A stretch of DNA of 64,000 bases from Gemmatimonadota bacterium (GCA_003222085.1 QHUK01000012.1:40688-104687); one strand, 5' to 3'. Positions 1-7,792 are shown, numbered from the stretch's first letter. The notes: generated by a model from the letters alone, not told the origin. Program-made: numbers and translations.

Positions 1-116
1 GCGAAGGTCTCTTCGCCGACGCGCTCGCGACCCATCCGCCGATGGCGAAGCGCATCGCCATCCTGCGCGGCATGGGATACGCCCAGCTCAAGAAGGAGGG
101 AGGGGGCGTCGCGTAA
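1..116 (+). CDS. C-terminal end of an M48-family (HtpX-like) metalloprotease, partial
   Basis: Only the last 37 codons are present, read from base 3 to a TAA at 114-116. They contain LFADALATHPPMAKRIAIL, resembling the conserved tail (THPP, then R-I and L) that follows the catalytic domain of many M48 zinc metallopeptidases, which act in envelope protein quality control. The HEXXH zinc site would lie upstream of the window and cannot be seen, so the call rests on this short tail alone. Confidence 0.5.
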   Translation, partial: EGLFADALATHPPMAKRIAILRGMGYAQLKKEGGGVA

Positions 117-125
117 GCGGGGGCG

Positions 126-338
126 TCACGCGACACCGTCTCGTGACCGCGTCGAGATGAGACTGACGACCGCGCGCTCCGCCCTATTGATCTCCTCGAT
201 CACGCCGAGCAGCAGCTCCCGCACCACAAACTCGCCGGTCCCGAGCCCCGCGAGGCGGGCGGCGCACCGCGCTCCGGCGAGGGCGCGGGCCACCTCCGCG
301 AGCTCGGCTTCGCGTCGCCGCGTGGCGGCGTCCAGCAT
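126..338 (-). CDS. Small hypothetical helical protein (70 aa)
   Basis: The reading frame is open further upstream to base 473, but that part overlaps the end of the next gene, so the internal ATG at 338 (MLDAATRRREAEL) is preferred. The protein is mostly charged helix with no signal peptide or membrane segment. It follows the YbhN-like gene on the same strand after about 80 bases and may share its transcript. No strong ribosome binding site is visible. I do not recognise a family. Confidence 0.4.
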   Translation of the reverse strand: MLDAATRRREAELAEVARALAGARCAARLAGLGTGEFVVRELLLGVIEEINRAERAVVSLISTRSRDGVA

Positions 339-420
339 CCGGTACGTCGGGGACACGCCGGGGAACCTAGGCCCGCGCGCGGCAGGCCAGTCACCCTTTT
401 CCCCCGCGCCCCGTCGCTTT

Positions 421-1347
421 TTAGGCGAGCTCGGACTCGAGCTTGAGCAGCCGCCAGCCCGTCGCCATCGCACCCAGGAGCAGCACGGGGAGCACCTGTA
501 ATCCCTGCAGCGCCAAGCCAGCGGCGACGCCCTGCTCCGGGGGCACGCCGAACGGCAGCAGCCCCACGACCAGCGCCGCCTGGGTGACGCCGACGTTCGC
601 CGGCGTGGGCCGCAACAGCCCGCCCAGGTTCACGACGATGAGGGCCGTGAACGACGCGGCCAGTGACACCGGCACGTGCGTGGCGCGCAGCACGAGGTGA
701 TACGTGGCCCACTGGGCGGCCCAGTTGTAGAGCCCAAAGGCAGTCGGCCACACCAGCCGCCCACCGGTTCCCATGGCTCGGAGCACACCGAGACGCGACC
801 GGAGCGAAGCCGGCAGCCGGTCGGCAAGCGACCCCCAGCCGCGCCCCCAGGCGAGCAACAGCACCACGACGAGCGCCAGCCCCACCGCGCTCTGCACCGC
901 CCGCAGCCACGGCTCGAGCTGCAGCACGCTCGGCGCCATCACGAGAAACAGCGCGAGCGCCAGCCCTTCTGCGACGCGGGTCCACACGACCGACGACACG
1001 GCGGCGCCGGTCTGCACCCCGCCCCGCTGCACGATCAGATGGACCCGCGCGGCCTCGCCCGCCACCGCGACGGACAGGTCGTTCACGGCTGCGCCCACCA
1101 GGTTCGCCTCCTGGGCCACACGCCAGCTGTGGGGCGCGACGGGCTTCAGGATCAGGTGCCAGCCCCACCCCTTGGCCACGAGCGATGACAGGTTGACGAC
1201 GAGCGCGATGACGAGGAGCCACCGATCGGCGCCGAGCAGCGCCGCCAAGGTCACGTGCCACGGGAAGCCGGTGAGGAAGTTCAGCGCCAGGCCGACACCG
1301 ACCAGGCCGAGGAGCCATCCCAGCCAGCGCCCCGCCCGCGACTTCAC
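421..1347 (-). CDS. YbhN / lysylphosphatidylglycerol synthase transmembrane family protein
   Basis: This is a 308-aa integral membrane protein with about eight hydrophobic segments, starting with LGWLLGLVGVGLALNFL. Family marks include a WGWHLIL segment after the second helix, an E-A/V-H-L stretch and a conserved GGLLRPTPANVGVTQAALV loop near the C-terminus. The family has flippase-like membrane domains, related to the N-terminal half of MprF, and often sits near glycan or lipid genes. A GTG start at 1347 gives a 4-base GTGA overlap with the upstream deacetylase stop, which indicates translational coupling. The transported substrate cannot be read from the sequence. Confidence 0.8.
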   Translation of the reverse strand: MKSRAGRWLGWLLGLVGVGLALNFLTGFPWHVTLAALLGADRWLLVIALVVNLSSLVAKGWGWHLILKPVAPHSWRVAQEANLVGAAVNDLSVAVAGEAARVHLIVQRGGVQTGAAVSSVVWTRVAEGLALALFLVMAPSVLQLEPWLRAVQSAVGLALVVVLLLAWGRGWGSLADRLPASLRSRLGVLRAMGTGGRLVWPTAFGLYNWAAQWATYHLVLRATHVPVSLAASFTALIVVNLGGLLRPTPANVGVTQAALVVGLLPFGVPPEQGVAAGLALQGLQVLPVLLLGAMATGWRLLKLESELA

Positions 1348-2042
1348 GCGACCAGCTCCCGGAGTGGACGGAAGGTGTAGCCCGCCGCCCGCGCGTCCGC
1401 GATGATCCCCGGGAGGGCGGCCGCGGTACGGCGACGGTCGCCCTGGGGATCGTAGCCATCGCCGTCGTGCAGCAGGATGATGGCACCCGGCCGCAGCTTG
1501 CGGCGCACGCGCGCCCGGATCTCCTCGGCCGACACGCCGGGGTCCGAGTCCCACACGCCGAACGTCCACCCGAACACCGTATAGCCGAGACGTCGGGTGG
1601 CGACGCCCACGAACGGGTTGCGGTAGCCGTGCGGCGCACGGAAGCAGCGCGGGACCTGGTTCGTCGCGTCGACGATCAGCTCGTGCGCGCGCTCCAGCTC
1701 CTCGCGGATCCGGCGCGGCCCCCTCAGGTGCAATTTCTGGTGCCGCAGCGTGTGGTTTCCGATCTCGTGTCCCGCCGCGGCGACCCGGCGGGCGACTGCC
1801 GGTAACCGGCGGACGTGTTCGCCTACGAGGAAGAACGCCGCGGGCACGCCCCAGGCCGCGAGCGTCTCGAGAATCGGCTCAGTGGCGCCGGGGTTCGGGC
1901 CGTCATCGAAGGTGAGGTAGGCGACCCGCTCCCCCGTGGGTCCCCGGCCCACCGCGCGCCCGAAGAGGGGGCTGTTGGGCTCGTAGGTGCCGTACGCCCA
2001 GGCGCCCAAGGCGGCACCGGTAGCGGCGAGGGGGAGCAGCAT
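1344..2042 (-). CDS. Polysaccharide deacetylase (NodB-type, carbohydrate esterase 4)
   Basis: This 232-aa protein has all CE4 motifs: TFDDGPN (metal and catalytic Asp), HEIGNHT (two metal His), RAPHGYRN and LLHDGDG. An N-terminal hydrophobic stretch (MLLPLAATGAALGAWAYG) suggests membrane anchoring with the catalytic domain outside. CE4 enzymes remove N-acetyl groups from peptidoglycan, chitin-like or exopolysaccharide chains. The ATG at 2042 is preferred over upstream in-frame starts because it begins right at the membrane segment. An AT-rich TTATTATAT-like box lies 6-7 bases upstream, so the mRNA may be leaderless. The gene is coupled to the YbhN-like gene. Confidence 0.88.
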   Translation of the reverse strand: MLLPLAATGAALGAWAYGTYEPNSPLFGRAVGRGPTGERVAYLTFDDGPNPGATEPILETLAAWGVPAAFFLVGEHVRRLPAVARRVAAAGHEIGNHTLRHQKLHLRGPRRIREELERAHELIVDATNQVPRCFRAPHGYRNPFVGVATRRLGYTVFGWTFGVWDSDPGVSAEEIRARVRRKLRPGAIILLHDGDGYDPQGDRRRTAAALPGIIADARAAGYTFRPLRELVA

Positions 2043-2052
2043 GCGGGCATAT

Positions 2053-2487
2053 AATAAACACGAAGCCCCCGGGACGGCACGATAGGCCGCCCGGGGGCTC
2101 CACACATCGGTTACCCGGAGCCGGGGGATTGCTCCCTCCGTTCTTCATCCTGCCGCCGCCGGTTGACTGATTCGTCGCTCGGTAGGGCGAACAGGAGCTC
2201 CGGCTTCCATCCCCAAGCAGCCTGGCCGGGCCGCAAGGTTCACCGATGTGGGTGCTGCGGGTCAGATCGGGTCGCGGACCGACCTTCCGCACTGCACGTC
2301 GAGGCACCGCGTCGACGTGGACAGGGCACGCGACTGGCCCTATCTATCCGAGCCGGAGAGCCTGCTCCCGGATCGCCGGCCGCCTGAGCCCTTGTTTGCA
2401 TCGGCGGCCTCCCCGGAATTTCCGCTCGGACCCGTCTTGGAGGCGTAGTTGAGACACCAGGTCCCGACCCTTCCCTCCAAGCCGCGT
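2053..2487 (-). ncRNA. Candidate structured RNA or long leader (unidentified)
   Basis: About 430 gene-free bases lie between a promoter-like pair on the minus strand (TTGCGC at 2516-2521, 16-base spacer, TATATT at 2494-2499) and the hairpin plus T-rich tail at 2053-2099. The stretch contains several GC-rich inverted segments and no convincing reading frame. I compared it by eye with RNase P RNA, tmRNA, SRP RNA and common riboswitch signatures and found no sure match. It could be a stand-alone RNA, an attenuated leader of the deacetylase gene, or ordinary spacer. Confidence 0.25.
2064..2099 (-). terminator. Perfect 10-bp GC hairpin upstream of the deacetylase gene
   Basis: The arms AGCCCCCGGG (2064-2073) and CCCGGGGGCT (2090-2099) pair perfectly around a 16-base loop. 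Read on the minus strand, the hairpin is followed by TCGTGTTTATTATAT, so it can act as an intrinsic terminator of an upstream minus-strand RNA. The same AT-rich stretch could be the -10 region of the deacetylase gene, and the two roles are not exclusive. Confidence 0.45.
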
Positions 2488-2493
2488 GACACC

Positions 2494-2521
2494 AATATAG
2501 GGGCCTCGAGAAACCGCGCAA
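2494..2521 (-). promoter_or_regulatory. Possible sigma-70-type promoter
   Basis: On the minus strand, TTGCGC (2521-2516) and TATATT (2499-2494) are separated by 16 bases. Transcription would start near 2487 and run toward the deacetylase gene through the candidate RNA. The -10 is good and the -35 is moderate. Confidence 0.35.
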
Positions 2522-2646
2522 GTGCCGATGTTTCTTCGGGTTAGCTCACTTCCGTGTGCATCGCATGTGGACGGTAACCTAGCCCTGCGTCTACCATTGC
2601 CGCGCCCGTCCACACGATGTGGAGTTGTGAATCCACAGACAAAGCA

Positions 2647-2744
2647 GGTTGTGGAGGGTTGGGAGGTTGGGGGAGGTTGGGGGAGGCTGTCCCGATGCGA
2701 TGCAGCCTCCTCCGTCCTCCACAACCTCCAGAACCTCCCTAACC
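2647..2744. repeat. Degenerate G-rich tandem array and its inverted partner
   Basis: The left arm (2647-2688) repeats a GGTTGGGGGAG-like unit. The right arm (2702-2744) is a C-rich partner built from ACCTCC units, so the two can fold back on each other. The stop codon (TAG, 2739-2741) of the minus-strand gene lies inside the right arm. The remaining bases from 2522 to 2646 show nothing I can identify. Confidence 0.7.
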
Positions 2745-3362
2745 TTCTTCAGCTCCCACTTCGCAGTACGTGTAGGGGGCGTCGGGGTGGCGGGGTAAGA
2801 AGACCACGCCAGCGCTCCCGGTGGCGAACCAGCCGGCGAGCATCTGCGTGGAGGCGGTGTCCGCCGCGGGCTCGGCGAATAGCGCCTGCAACCAGCGACG
2901 GATGTGGCGCAGCTCGGGCGCGCGGCGACCGAGCATCGAGATCACCGCGCCCAGACCGTGGGTCGCGCGCAGGAAGTGCGCGATCGCGTGAACGCGCTGC
3001 GCGAAAATGTAGGCGCGCACGCCGGGCTCGTCGTACAGGAGCGTGCCCTCGTAGGGATCGGCGGGGGGGGCGTCCATGCGGGGCCCGAAGTAGATGAAGA
3101 CGCGCTGGTCCGCGTCCTTGCGCTCCACGACGGCGGCGGCGGCATCGGCGCCCAGGCGCGCCGCATGAATCAGGTCGTCCTGGGCGAGGATGCCGACGGC
3201 GCCCGTCCACTCGATCGCGGCTAGCCCCTGGTCGAGCGGACAGCCGACGGCATCGTCGTAGGCGAGGAGCCGGGGCGCCTCGCCGGCGCGCAGGAAGAAG
3301 TGCGCAAGTGCGTCGGCGCGATCCTCGAACGTGCGGGTCTGGCGCGAAGTTGCGGGAACCAT
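2739..3362 (-). CDS. Hypothetical protein (207 aa)
   Basis: The frame starts with two consecutive ATG codons (3365 and 3362). A TATACT box sits six bases upstream of the first ATG, so translation may be leaderless. The protein looks soluble and mixed alpha/beta, with motifs such as LLAYDDAVGCPLD, VFIYFGPRMD and HRIRRW-like helices. It has no signal peptide. I do not recognise the family. Its last codons (EEG and the stop) are encoded by the repeat array downstream. Confidence 0.6.
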   Translation of the reverse strand: MVPATSRQTRTFEDRADALAHFFLRAGEAPRLLAYDDAVGCPLDQGLAAIEWTGAVGILAQDDLIHAARLGADAAAAVVERKDADQRVFIYFGPRMDAPPADPYEGTLLYDEPGVRAYIFAQRVHAIAHFLRATHGLGAVISMLGRRAPELRHIRRWLQALFAEPAADTASTQMLAGWFATGSAGVVFLPRHPDAPYTYCEVGAEEG

Positions 3363-3413
3363 CATTCTCACAGTATAACCAGGGCTTCCACAGACTGAAC
3401 AGAGGACCATGTG

Positions 3414-3962
3414 ATGCGCTGCCTGGCCATGCTGTTGTGCGTCGCCGCCACTGCTCTCGGAGCGCAGGAGCCCGAACCGCCGCTCGACTCGGCACGCCCG
3501 CCGACGGAATCGATGGCTCCGCCGCCGCCGCCGACTCTGGAACAGAAGCGTTTTCTCGCTGGCCTGCGAACGGCAACACGCGGTATCGCCCAGCTCAAGG
3601 ATGGCATGAGCCGTGTGACGCGTTCCGGTACGCGCGACTCGGTCGCGCAGCGCCGCGCCGGGCGACTGCTCGCCGGGCTGTGCGGCTCGAGCCGCGGCTT
3701 CCTCAAGCGGGGCCGCCCCCAAATGAGCCCCACGGTGTACGAAGATTCCGTGCAACTCAAGGCGAAGCGCCTCGTCACGCAGGTGGACTCGCTGATCAAG
3801 TACACCACGACCTGCGAGGACAGCGCGGCGGCGACGCCCAACTCGGCCATGGTCGGACTCGGCAAACGCATGAAGGGCTATGACGCGGCGCTGCGCGACT
3901 TCCGCGTCGCGATCGGGCTGCCGGTAAAGGAGGACACGTCCAAGACCACAAAGCGACCGTAG
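3414..3962 (+). CDS. Secreted hypothetical protein (182 aa)
   Basis: A signal peptide (MRCLAMLLCVAATALGAQ) is followed by a Pro-rich linker and a helical domain with three Cys residues. A GAGG box lies 8 bases before the ATG at 3414. It is divergently oriented from the 2739-3362 gene, and the two start regions are about 50 bases apart. The Lys/Thr-rich C-terminus ends in TSKTTKRP. No family is recognised; the export signal is the only firm property. Confidence 0.65.
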   Translation: MRCLAMLLCVAATALGAQEPEPPLDSARPPTESMAPPPPPTLEQKRFLAGLRTATRGIAQLKDGMSRVTRSGTRDSVAQRRAGRLLAGLCGSSRGFLKRGRPQMSPTVYEDSVQLKAKRLVTQVDSLIKYTTTCEDSAAATPNSAMVGLGKRMKGYDAALRDFRVAIGLPVKEDTSKTTKRP

Positions 3963-4040
3963 GTGACCTGATACTGTCGTTATGGTGGCGCCAGCGGAGC
4001 CCCTGCAGCGCAACCGCCGCAGTGCCTGACATTTATCCTA

Positions 4041-4069
4041 TTGACAGCCGTGAGCGGCATTCCTACCTT
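4041..4069 (+). promoter_or_regulatory. Strong sigma-70-like promoter upstream of cspA
   Basis: A consensus TTGACA (4041-4046) is followed after exactly 17 bases by TACCTT (4064-4069). Transcription should start near 4076. This is the best -35 box I found in the window. It drives a short leader ending at the terminator 4118-4151, about 150 bases before cspA starts. Confidence 0.65.
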
Positions 4070-4117
4070 TGGCCCCGGTTCAAGCAATACGTGGCACCGT
4101 CACCGGTTTGTCTGCGC

Positions 4118-4151
4118 ACCGCGAGGACCACTTGTCTCGCGGTTTTTGTTT
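4118..4151 (+). terminator. Intrinsic terminator or attenuator in the cspA leader
   Basis: The stem ACCGCGAG (4118-4125) pairs with CTCGCGGT (4136-4143) around a 10-base loop and is followed by TTTTTGTTT. It lies only about 45 bases after the predicted transcription start, so it would yield a roughly 75-nt RNA unless read through toward cspA. Confidence 0.65.
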
Positions 4152-4227
4152 GAGCCCGTCTCTGGTCGCGGTGACCAGGGTCGAACGTGTCCGGGGCAGT
4201 GCCCCTTAGTGCTGAGGTTCAAACGGT

Positions 4228-4428
4228 ATGGCAAAGGGTAAGGTGAAGTGGTTCAACGACGCGAAGGGCTTTGGCTTTATCGCGCAGGAGTCGGGTCCCG
4301 ATGTGTTCGTCCACTTCACGGCGATCCAGGCTGAGGGCTTCCGCAGCCTCGCCGAGGGTGATACGGTCGAATTCGAAGTCGCCCAGGGTCCGAAGGGCTT
4401 GCAGGCGCAGAACGTCCGCAAGGTCTGA
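4228..4428 (+). CDS. cspA: Cold shock protein (CspA family)
   Basis: This 66-aa single cold-shock domain carries the RNA-binding motifs KGFGFI (RNP1) and VFVHF (RNP2) and begins [11 protein letters not shown]. CspA-type proteins are cytoplasmic RNA chaperones that melt mRNA structure. Length is normal for the family. The gene lies downstream of a strong promoter and an in-leader terminator, so transcription attenuation or leader structure is the likely control point. A terminator follows at 4450-4485. Confidence 0.95.
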   Translation: MAKGKVKWFNDAKGFGFIAQESGPDVFVHFTAIQAEGFRSLAEGDTVEFEVAQGPKGLQAQNVRKV

Positions 4429-4449
4429 GCAGCACCGGTCGTACCGAGG

Positions 4450-4485
4450 CGGGCCCGGGTATCCTCCGGGCCCGTTCTCGTTTTC
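4450..4485 (+). terminator. Intrinsic terminator after cspA
   Basis: A perfect 9-bp GC stem, CGGGCCCGG (4450-4458) with CCGGGCCCG (4466-4474), is followed by TTCTCGTTTTC. It lies about 20 bases after the cspA stop and just before the next plus-strand gene. Confidence 0.75.
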
Positions 4486-4502
4486 GGCCTGTATATTGGG
4501 TC

Positions 4503-5069
4503 ATGCGTCCCAACCGCGCGGCGCTCCTCCTCGTCGCGACCCTGCCCGCTACCGGCGTCACCCAGGCGCCGCCTGGCCCGGCGGCGCCCCCACCCTCGGC
4601 GCCGGTCTACCGCGGCTTCACGGCGGGCATCAGCTACCGGGAGTTCGTGGAGCGCGCCCGGAGCCTCGCCGACTCTGACGTCGTGCGTTGCCAGACCTCC
4701 CCGCATACGGCTCAGGTCATGGAGTGCGGTGTGGTCATTCATGGCCCCAAGGACGCATCCCGGTTCTACCTCAGCGCGCATTTCATCGAAGGGAACGCCG
4801 ACGTCGTCGCCTTCTACGACTCGGCGGGCTTCGGCGACAAGCGCGGCGTTCCGCTGGTCGACCGCACCAAGAAGGAGCTGACTGGCCTGTTCGGCCGGCC
4901 GCGTCCGATCGGAAAGAGCGGGTGGGAGTGGCGCTACGGACGACGCGCCGTGCGGTTCAACTGGCGGGGCCGCGGCACGGCGCGCTGGGTGTCCATCACG
5001 CTCATGGATAGGGACGTAATGGACCGGATCGCCCGATACGCGAAGACAGCCAAAAGCCGCAAGTCGTAA
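4503..5069 (+). CDS. Secreted hypothetical protein (188 aa)
   Basis: The signal peptide MRPNRAALLLVATLPATGVT precedes a Pro/Ala-rich linker and a compact domain with a Cys pair (VVRCQ and MECGV) that could form a disulfide. TATATT (4492-4497) ends five bases before the ATG, suggesting a leaderless transcript. The last residues (AKSRKS) and the stop are encoded by the 7-nt repeat array shared with the converging gene. No family is recognised. Confidence 0.65.
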   Translation: MRPNRAALLLVATLPATGVTQAPPGPAAPPPSAPVYRGFTAGISYREFVERARSLADSDVVRCQTSPHTAQVMECGVVIHGPKDASRFYLSAHFIEGNADVVAFYDSAGFGDKRGVPLVDRTKKELTGLFGRPRPIGKSGWEWRYGRRAVRFNWRGRGTARWVSITLMDRDVMDRIARYAKTAKSRKS

Positions 5070-5101
5070 GCCGTAAGACTTACGGCTTAGGGCTTGCGGC
5101 T
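5048..5101. repeat. 7-nt tandem array in inverted orientation between convergent genes
   Basis: Units of the type AGCCGTA repeat three times and then meet their complement (CTTACGG, CTTAGGG, CTTGCGG), making a long hairpin. Stop codons of both converging genes (5067-5069 and 5080-5082) are inside it. It probably acts as a two-way terminator, and it encodes the last few residues of both proteins. Confidence 0.75.
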
Positions 5102-6027
5102 GTCACGAGTCGCTCGGCCAGAGCCGACACTCCTCGCGCGTGGCCGAGCTGCTCGAGCCAACGGGGCGGGAGGCCCGCTTCGCCCTCCCGTGCGCCGAGC
5201 AGCGCACCCGCGACGGCGGCGTTGGTGTCGGTATCGCCACCTGCCTCGGCGAGAAAAATCAGTGCCTCCTCGAGGGACGGGCGGTGCATCGCGCACCAAA
5301 AGGCGATTTCCACACAGTGGACGACGTAGCCGGCTTCCCCACCCACACTGATCGGTAGGTCGCTGTCCTGCTCCCAGGGCACACGCCGGATCGCCTCGAC
5401 CAGCGTGCGCGGCGCGCCCTGAAGCCGGTGTAGCACCTCTTCGACGAAGTGCTGATTCCCGTGCAGGAGCTCTCGCGCGGCGAGATTCACCGCCACCGCG
5501 CCCCAGGTGCACCGCTCGTCGGCGTGGGTGATGGCGGCCTGCTGAGTCGACACCCGGATCAGCCTGTCGACGTTGTCGTGATAACGCAGCGCAACCGGGA
5601 TGCAGCGCATCACGGCGCCGTTGGACGCAGCCCGCGGGTTGTGGGCCAGCCGGCCGGCTTCGAACGGCTCGGTGCCGCGCTCAATGAGTCGCAGGGCGCG
5701 CTGCGTCGTGAGCCCGATCCCGCGACCGTCCCGCTTCATCCACTTCACCCAGCGCTCTGCCACGTCGTTCGCGTCGAAGTCGCCCTTCTCCGCCAGCGAC
5801 TCGGCGAGGAGCAGGGTCATCGCCGCGTCGTCGTCAAACGGCGACCCCTTGGGCGGCGGCGCGAGATCACGCACTCCCTGGGGGAAGGCCTCCCGGATCG
5901 CCGCGGCGGTGCCCAGGTGCTCGGTGGGCACCCCGAGCTGGTTCCCAACCACGAGTCCGAGCAGGGCGCCGCGCGCCCGCGTCAACAGCCGGGGATCGAG
6001 GGCGTCGTCCGAGACGCGTGTCGTCAA
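5080..6027 (-). CDS. ADP-ribosylglycohydrolase (DraG/ARH family)
   Basis: This 315-aa protein has the family's metal-site motifs: GALLGLVVGNQLG near the N-terminus, FDDDAAMTLLLAE, and AGGDTDTNAAVAGALLGA near the C-terminus. These enzymes remove ADP-ribose from proteins or other ligands using two Mg ions held by the Asp clusters. I place the start at the TTG at 6027, which overlaps the kinase stop by four bases (TTGA). Longer in-frame starts would lie deep inside the kinase gene. Coupling to a Ser/Thr kinase suggests a shared signalling role. Its last codons come from the repeat array at 5048-5101. Confidence 0.85.
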   Translation of the reverse strand: MTTRVSDDALDPRLLTRARGALLGLVVGNQLGVPTEHLGTAAAIREAFPQGVRDLAPPPKGSPFDDDAAMTLLLAESLAEKGDFDANDVAERWVKWMKRDGRGIGLTTQRALRLIERGTEPFEAGRLAHNPRAASNGAVMRCIPVALRYHDNVDRLIRVSTQQAAITHADERCTWGAVAVNLAARELLHGNQHFVEEVLHRLQGAPRTLVEAIRRVPWEQDSDLPISVGGEAGYVVHCVEIAFWCAMHRPSLEEALIFLAEAGGDTDTNAAVAGALLGAREGEAGLPPRWLEQLGHARGVSALAERLVTAASPKP

Positions 6028-7703
6028 AAGGTCAGCACCACCGCCCCGCTCGACGGAGCCACTCGACTCGCGAAGCCGTGCCGGTCGGCGTGCGGACCGA
6101 TGTACGGATGGGCGCTGTTGTAGGCCGCCACGCTGGAGTTCTGATACAGGCGATAATAGCCGACGTGTGTGCGGACGGCTCCCTTCGACACGAGGCAGTT
6201 GCACCGCACCGCCGCCGCCGTGCCGGGGTTGACCTCAAGGGTGATGTCCGACGCGCTCGCATTCGTAATCAGGGGCGCGAAGTAGCGCTGCCCCCCCACT
6301 TCGGCACTGACGTCGGCGAGTAACCGCCCCCCGGCACGCGGGAACGCCGGAAGGGGCCCCTCCATCGGCTCGCCGATCGGCGGGTTGCCGGGGCGCACGA
6401 GCCGCCAGCGCAGCTCGGTGCGTTGACCGCCGGGCAGGGTGAGACGCTCAGTGGCTTCCGGCGCTACGGTGTCGACCGGGGTGCCGTTGCTCAGGATCTC
6501 GATCGGCTCGACCAGGGCGTTGTGGAGCGACGCGACTCCGGATCCGAGGTAGCCAGCACGACGTGCCAGCCACGCCGCAACGAGCGCGACGCCCAGCACT
6601 CCGGCCACCCACCAGCCGAGCCTCCCCCGACGGCGCACCTGGCCGGAGCGCCGCACCTGACGCTCGAGGGTGTGGGCACCGACGAGCCGCTCGGAGCCGG
6701 ACGTGCGGCCGGCCTGGAGCGCCGCCAGCACCTCGTCGGCGTCCTGGAAGCGGTCCTCGGGCCGTTTCGCCAGGCACTGCACGATCACCGTGGAGAGCCA
6801 GCGGGGGATCTTGGCGTTGACGTCGCTCGCCACGGGCACGGGGTCGCTCAGGTGTTTGCCGACGATTTCGGCGCTCGAGTCGCCGTCGTAGGGGGGGGTG
6901 CCCGTCACCATCTGGTAGAGCATGGCGCCGAAGGCGTACAGGTCGCTTCGCCCGTCGAGGTTCGATTGGCCGAGGGCTTGCTCGGGGCTCATATACTGCA
7001 CCGTGCCGACCGTGAATCCGGTGGCCGTTTTGGCGCCGCCTGCGTCGCTCCCGCCGGGGTCCAGGAGCTTCGCGATCCCGAAGTCCAGGAGCAGGACCCG
7101 GCCGCTTTTCGCCTCGACCATCACGTTGTCGGGCTTGATGTCACGGTGCACGAGCCCCTGCGTGTGGGCGTGGGACAGCGCCTGGAGAATCGGCTCGGCG
7201 ATCTTCAAGGCTTCGTCGGCCGAGTACGGGCCGCGGCGGCGCAAGCGCTCGGCAAGCGATTCGCCCTCCACGAACGGCATCACGTAGTAGACCAGTCCCT
7301 CACCGTCGCCGGTGAAGTGGATCGCGAGGATGGCCGGATCCTGCAGGCGGGCCAGCGCCTTCGCTTCCTGTCGGAAGCGGGCCAGCATGCCCGGGGTCCA
7401 GGCGATCTCCGGGTGGAGCACCTTGCAGGCGAGGCGGCGATCGAGATCCTTGTCCCACAGCTCGTACACCTCGGCGAAGCCACCCCGGCCGATCAGGCGC
7501 TTCACTTCGTACTTGGCGCCGAGCGCGCGGGCGAGGCGCTCCGACGTGGGGGCGGCAAGGGCGGCAAGGGCAGGGGCGGCAGGAGCAGCGGTGGCGCGCT
7601 CGTTCGTGATCACAGTGGGAGACGCCGAGCCGCAGGCCGGGCAGAAGGCCGCGCCGCGCGGGATCTCGGCGCGGCACGACGGGCAGGTGAGCTGGGTCGT
7701 CAC
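6024..7703 (-). CDS. Membrane Ser/Thr protein kinase with N-terminal zinc ribbon
   Basis: This 559-aa protein begins with a zinc ribbon (CPSC...CPAC, residues 8-26), then an Ala-rich linker and a PknB-type kinase domain (about 62-330). The domain has a Gly loop IGRGGFAEV, catalytic HRDIKPDN, DFGIAKL and the activation segment TVGTVQYMSPEQA. A single membrane helix follows (WWVAGVLGVALVAAWLA), then about 170 residues outside the cytoplasm with two close Cys (RCNCLV). The Ala-rich linker is encoded by short repeats. The gene overlaps the ADP-ribosylglycohydrolase by four bases. The outer domain is unrecognised and may sense an envelope signal. Confidence 0.92.
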   Translation of the reverse strand: MTTQLTCPSCRAEIPRGAAFCPACGSASPTVITNERATAAPAAPALAALAAPTSERLARALGAKYEVKRLIGRGGFAEVYELWDKDLDRRLACKVLHPEIAWTPGMLARFRQEAKALARLQDPAILAIHFTGDGEGLVYYVMPFVEGESLAERLRRRGPYSADEALKIAEPILQALSHAHTQGLVHRDIKPDNVMVEAKSGRVLLLDFGIAKLLDPGGSDAGGAKTATGFTVGTVQYMSPEQALGQSNLDGRSDLYAFGAMLYQMVTGTPPYDGDSSAEIVGKHLSDPVPVASDVNAKIPRWLSTVIVQCLAKRPEDRFQDADEVLAALQAGRTSGSERLVGAHTLERQVRRSGQVRRRGRLGWWVAGVLGVALVAAWLARRAGYLGSGVASLHNALVEPIEILSNGTPVDTVAPEATERLTLPGGQRTELRWRLVRPGNPPIGEPMEGPLPAFPRAGGRLLADVSAEVGGQRYFAPLITNASASDITLEVNPGTAAAVRCNCLVSKGAVRTHVGYYRLYQNSSVAAYNSAHPYIGPHADRHGFASRVAPSSGAVVLTF

Positions 7704-7751
7704 GGCCCGAAAGATTCGTGGTCAGCGCGCCAGGTGCAATGGCGGCGCAGT

Positions 7752-7779
7752 GTAGGGGCGCAGCATGTTGCGCCCCTAC
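7752..7779. repeat. 28-bp GC-rich palindrome (copy 1)
   Basis: A near-perfect palindrome centred on GCGCAGCATGTTGCGC lies between the divergent kinase and hydrolase genes. It belongs to the family with copies at 28635, 48020 (diverged), 51396 (partial) and 58527. This copy sits 14 bases before the hydrolase start, where a terminator role is unlikely, so it may simply be an insertion. Confidence 0.8.
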
Positions 7780-7792
7780 ATTATTTTGACCG

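Noticed and set aside
2053..2520. RNase P RNA, tmRNA, SRP RNA or a known riboswitch in the gene-free stretch
   Set aside because: Conserved signatures of these RNAs could not be found on either strand by eye. Short resemblances (for example GGTGAACC, or CCGGGTAACCGATG to the end of c-di-GMP-I) were too partial to claim.
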